A stretch of 64,000 nucleotides of DNA from Halobaculum saliterrae (GTDB lineage: Archaea; Halobacteriota; Halobacteria; Halobacteriales; Haloferacaceae). Where the stretch lies: the NCBI RefSeq assembly GCF_009831625.1, contig NZ_WUUS01000008.1, positions 166,658-230,657 of the forward strand, given 5' to 3'. The notes below the pieces were generated by a model. That model saw only the letters and a program-made list of their open reading frames with translations. It was not told the origin of the DNA and searched no databases. A program made the translations under genes and the position numbers. The first letter of the stretch is position 1; each line of letters begins with the position of its first letter. This document shows positions 62,248 to 64,000 of this stretch, in pieces.

Positions 62248-62353
62248 TGGGGATCCGTGGGACGCTCGCGGATAAAAACGGTCGGGTCCTGGAGCGGCCG
62301 GTGGCCCGACGGGAGCGGTATCGTTACAGTCGTCGCCCCTCCAGAGACCGACG

Positions 62354-63013
62354 ATGACCGAACCGGTCCTCCGCGGCGTCGACCTCAGCGTCGACCGCGG
62401 CGGCGTCCGCATCCTCGACGAGGTGTCGGTGACGGTTCCCGCCGACGGCCGGCTGCTGATCCAGGGGCCGAGCGGGGCCGGCAAGACGACGCTGTTCAAC
62501 GTGCTTGGCCTGCTGGAGCCGCCGACGGCCGGCACACTGTACGTGAACGGCGAGGAGACGGAGTCGCTCGGGGAGCGAGCCCGAGCGCGGATCCGCCGGG
62601 ACACGATCGGGTTCGTCTTCCAGGACTTCCAGCTCGTCCCCGACCTCACGGCGTGGGAGAACGCCGTCCTCCCGCAGGACCACGGCGGCGACCGGGACGA
62701 GGCGTGGCTCGGGGAGCTGTTCGACGCCCTCGACATCGACGACCTCCGCGACCAGTTCCCGGCGACGCTGTCGGGCGGGGAGAAACAGCGGGTCGCGATC
62801 GCGCGGGCGCTGGCGAATCGGCCCTCGGTCGTGCTCGCGGACGAGCCGACCGGGCAACTCGACCCCGACACCGCCGACCGCGTGCTCGACCTCCTCTTCG
62901 ACGTCCGCGCGGAGGCGTCGACGGCGCTGGTCGTCATCAGCCACGACCGGCGGCTCACGGACCGCTTCGACGACCGCCTCCGGCTCGCGGACGGCGCCCT
63001 CACACCCATATGA
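62354..63013 (+). CDS. ABC transporter ATPase, LolD/MacB type
   Basis: 219 residues. Walker A GPSGAGKTT, Q-loop FVFQDFQLVPDLTAWEN, signature LSGGEKQRVAIARALANRP, Walker B VVLADEPTGQLDP, switch ISHD. FQDFQL and PTGQLD are typical of MacB/LolD/FtsE-class ATPases that move lipoproteins or act mechanically with FtsX permeases, one of which follows. CGTTACAGTC is a possible TATA box about 24-30 bases upstream. Confidence 0.9.
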   Translation: MTEPVLRGVDLSVDRGGVRILDEVSVTVPADGRLLIQGPSGAGKTTLFNVLGLLEPPTAGTLYVNGEETESLGERARARIRRDTIGFVFQDFQLVPDLTAWENAVLPQDHGGDRDEAWLGELFDALDIDDLRDQFPATLSGGEKQRVAIARALANRPSVVLADEPTGQLDPDTADRVLDLLFDVRAEASTALVVISHDRRLTDRFDDRLRLADGALTPI

Positions 63014-63051
63014 GTCGCGCGCGCATGGGAGAGAGCGACGGGGGCGAGTGA
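63010..63051 (+). CDS. 13-codon mini-ORF bridging ATPase and permease genes
   Basis: Encodes MSRARMGESDGGE. Its ATG overlaps the ATPase stop (ATGA) and its TGA ends one base before the permease ATG (TGAGATG). It could carry ribosomes across the 39-base gap by two termination-reinitiation events. May equally be chance. Confidence 0.3.
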   Translation: MSRARMGESDGGE

Positions 63052-63052
63052 G

Positions 63053-64000
63053 ATGCGCGACGCCGGACTGGTCCGCCGGTGGTCGCGCCGCGACTGGCTG
63101 AGCGCGGCCGTCGTCGCCACGACGGCGGCGTTCCTCGTCGGGACGGCCCTGTTGCTCACCTCCGCCGGCGCCTACACGTCGACGCTGGAGGGCGGGCTCG
63201 CGACCTCGGCCACCGTCGAGTACACTGAATCGCCGGCGACGGTCACGTCCGAGGGGGACCGAATCGTCGTTCCAGTGTCGCCGGCGACGGTCGACGGGAC
63301 CGACACGCGCGTCGTCGGGGTTCCGTCCGACGCCCCGGCGGAGATCCCGGGCGCGTCGGTGGCCTGGAAAGCCGCACGGCTGCCCCAACCGACGGCGAAC
63401 ACGGCGGTCGGGCCGGTCGCCTACCGACACGAGGTCGTCATCGAGGGAACCGCTGGCACCGTCACGCGGGACGTTCGCCCGCCGGAGAACCGGTCCGTGT
63501 TCCCGGCGCGGTGGTACGCGGACCGCCCGTCGACGACGGAGGAACTCGGAACGAGCGGCGCGTTCGTCCTCGACCCCGGGAGCGACGACGGGGATGCGAG
63601 CTATCGGACGGGCGTCCCGCTCATCGGGACGATCCCGTTCATCCTGCTCGGCATCCGCGACGTGCTCCGCATCCTCTCGCTGGCGGGCGTCGCGGGCGGC
63701 GTGGTCGTGCTCGTCGTCGTCTACAGCGTGACTCGAATGAGCGTTCGAGACCGCCGGACGACCGTCCGGGTGCTCCGCGCGACCGGTGCGGATCCGCTCC
63801 GCGTGGGCGGGCTCATCGCCGCGCGGGCGGCCGCCGTGACCGGCGTGGGTGTCGGTGCCGGCGTGCTCGCCGGCGTCGCCGCGCCGCCGGCTATCGTGGC
63901 CGCCGCCGGCGCCCTCGGCGTCCCCGTGACGCTCCCGACCGAACCGACACCGGAGAAACTCCGCGTCGTCGGGGCGCTGGCGGCGACGCTGACGCTGGCG
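63053..64000 (+). CDS. FtsX-like ABC permease, N-terminal part (cut by window end)
   Basis: 316 residues are visible with no stop before the window end. One N-terminal membrane helix (LSAAVVATTAAFLVGTALLL), an extracellular beta domain of about 150 residues (MacB periplasmic-core-like position), then helices at GVPLIGTIPFILLGI-ILSLAGVAGGVVVLVVVYSV and VRVLRATGADPLRVGGLIAARA, the FtsX core with the ATPase-contact segment RVLRATGAD. Works with the ATPase encoded just upstream. The upstream frame has no other start. Confidence 0.85.
   Translation, partial: MRDAGLVRRWSRRDWLSAAVVATTAAFLVGTALLLTSAGAYTSTLEGGLATSATVEYTESPATVTSEGDRIVVPVSPATVDGTDTRVVGVPSDAPAEIPGASVAWKAARLPQPTANTAVGPVAYRHEVVIEGTAGTVTRDVRPPENRSVFPARWYADRPSTTEELGTSGAFVLDPGSDDGDASYRTGVPLIGTIPFILLGIRDVLRILSLAGVAGGVVVLVVVYSVTRMSVRDRRTTVRVLRATGADPLRVGGLIAARAAAVTGVGVGAGVLAGVAAPPAIVAAAGALGVPVTLPTEPTPEKLRVVGALAATLTLA

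Noticed and set aside
1..64000. CRISPR array
   Set aside because: No set of regularly spaced direct repeats with unique spacers; the tandem repeats present are contiguous and inside or next to genes.

Overview
The window is a chromosomal stretch of an extremely halophilic archaeon (class Halobacteria). Evidence: very high G+C with strongly GC-biased third positions, acidic proteins throughout, many leaderless genes with a TATA-like box 24-32 bases before the start codon, archaellins, a PGF-CTERM surface protease, an archaeal proteasome alpha subunit, GTP cyclohydrolase IIa and aIF-1A. Genus cannot be fixed from the sequence. Both ends cut genes: triosephosphate isomerase at the left and an FtsX-like permease at the right.

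Layout. 1-2 kb: tpiA end, a fumarylacetoacetate-hydrolase-family enzyme and a first archaellin. 2-12.2 kb: an alpha-glucan block (4-alpha-glucanotransferase, GT4 glycosyltransferase, a DSPYQ-repeat protein, a GH13 amylase-like enzyme and a 1520-residue protein with two GH15 modules). 12.3-22.3 kb: mostly single housekeeping genes (Nudix, metallo-hydrolase, OsmC, DJ-1/PfpI, HAD phosphatase, gch3, a degenerate ADP-ribosylglycohydrolase, PHP protein, aIF-1A, psmA, MOSC, BolA). 22.4-28.3 kb: galactonate dehydratase with a partner SDR, a methyltransferase, a hairpin-rich gap, a fused hydroxyacyl-CoA dehydrogenase/enoyl-CoA hydratase and an AlkA-type glycosylase. 28.3-33 kb: a second archaellin, a RimK-like ligase fused to a retropepsin-like domain, divergent from an AstE-like deacylase, and a zinc-ribbon winged-helix regulator. 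33.2-37 kb: sdhCDBA. 37.5-42.1 kb: a branched-chain-amino-acid-type ABC operon livHMGF without a local binding protein. 42.3-46.9 kb: GNAT, tRNA-Thr(UGU), a secreted beta-helix protein, an IS-like hairpin remnant and a CHY zinc finger protein. 47-53.1 kb: msrA, a serine hydrolase, uridine phosphorylase, type II NADH dehydrogenase, a regulator and an epimerase. 53.4-64 kb: a surface block with a roughly 2374-residue PGF-CTERM subtilisin, a mucin-like surface protein and an ABC/FtsX transporter.

The most unusual signal is a recurring arrangement of very short ORFs that end exactly on (ATGA/GTGA), or one base before, the start codon of a larger gene. It is seen before psmA, the giant subtilisin, the mucin-like protein and the FtsX permease. 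In the first three, a TATA-like box sits at leaderless distance from the mini-ORF rather than from the main gene. Other points of interest are two archaellin genes 27 kb apart with almost identical 5' ends and matched promoters, an ADP-ribosylglycohydrolase homologue that has lost its metal ligands, the RimK-protease/AstE pair, and a run of five stem-loops between convergent genes.
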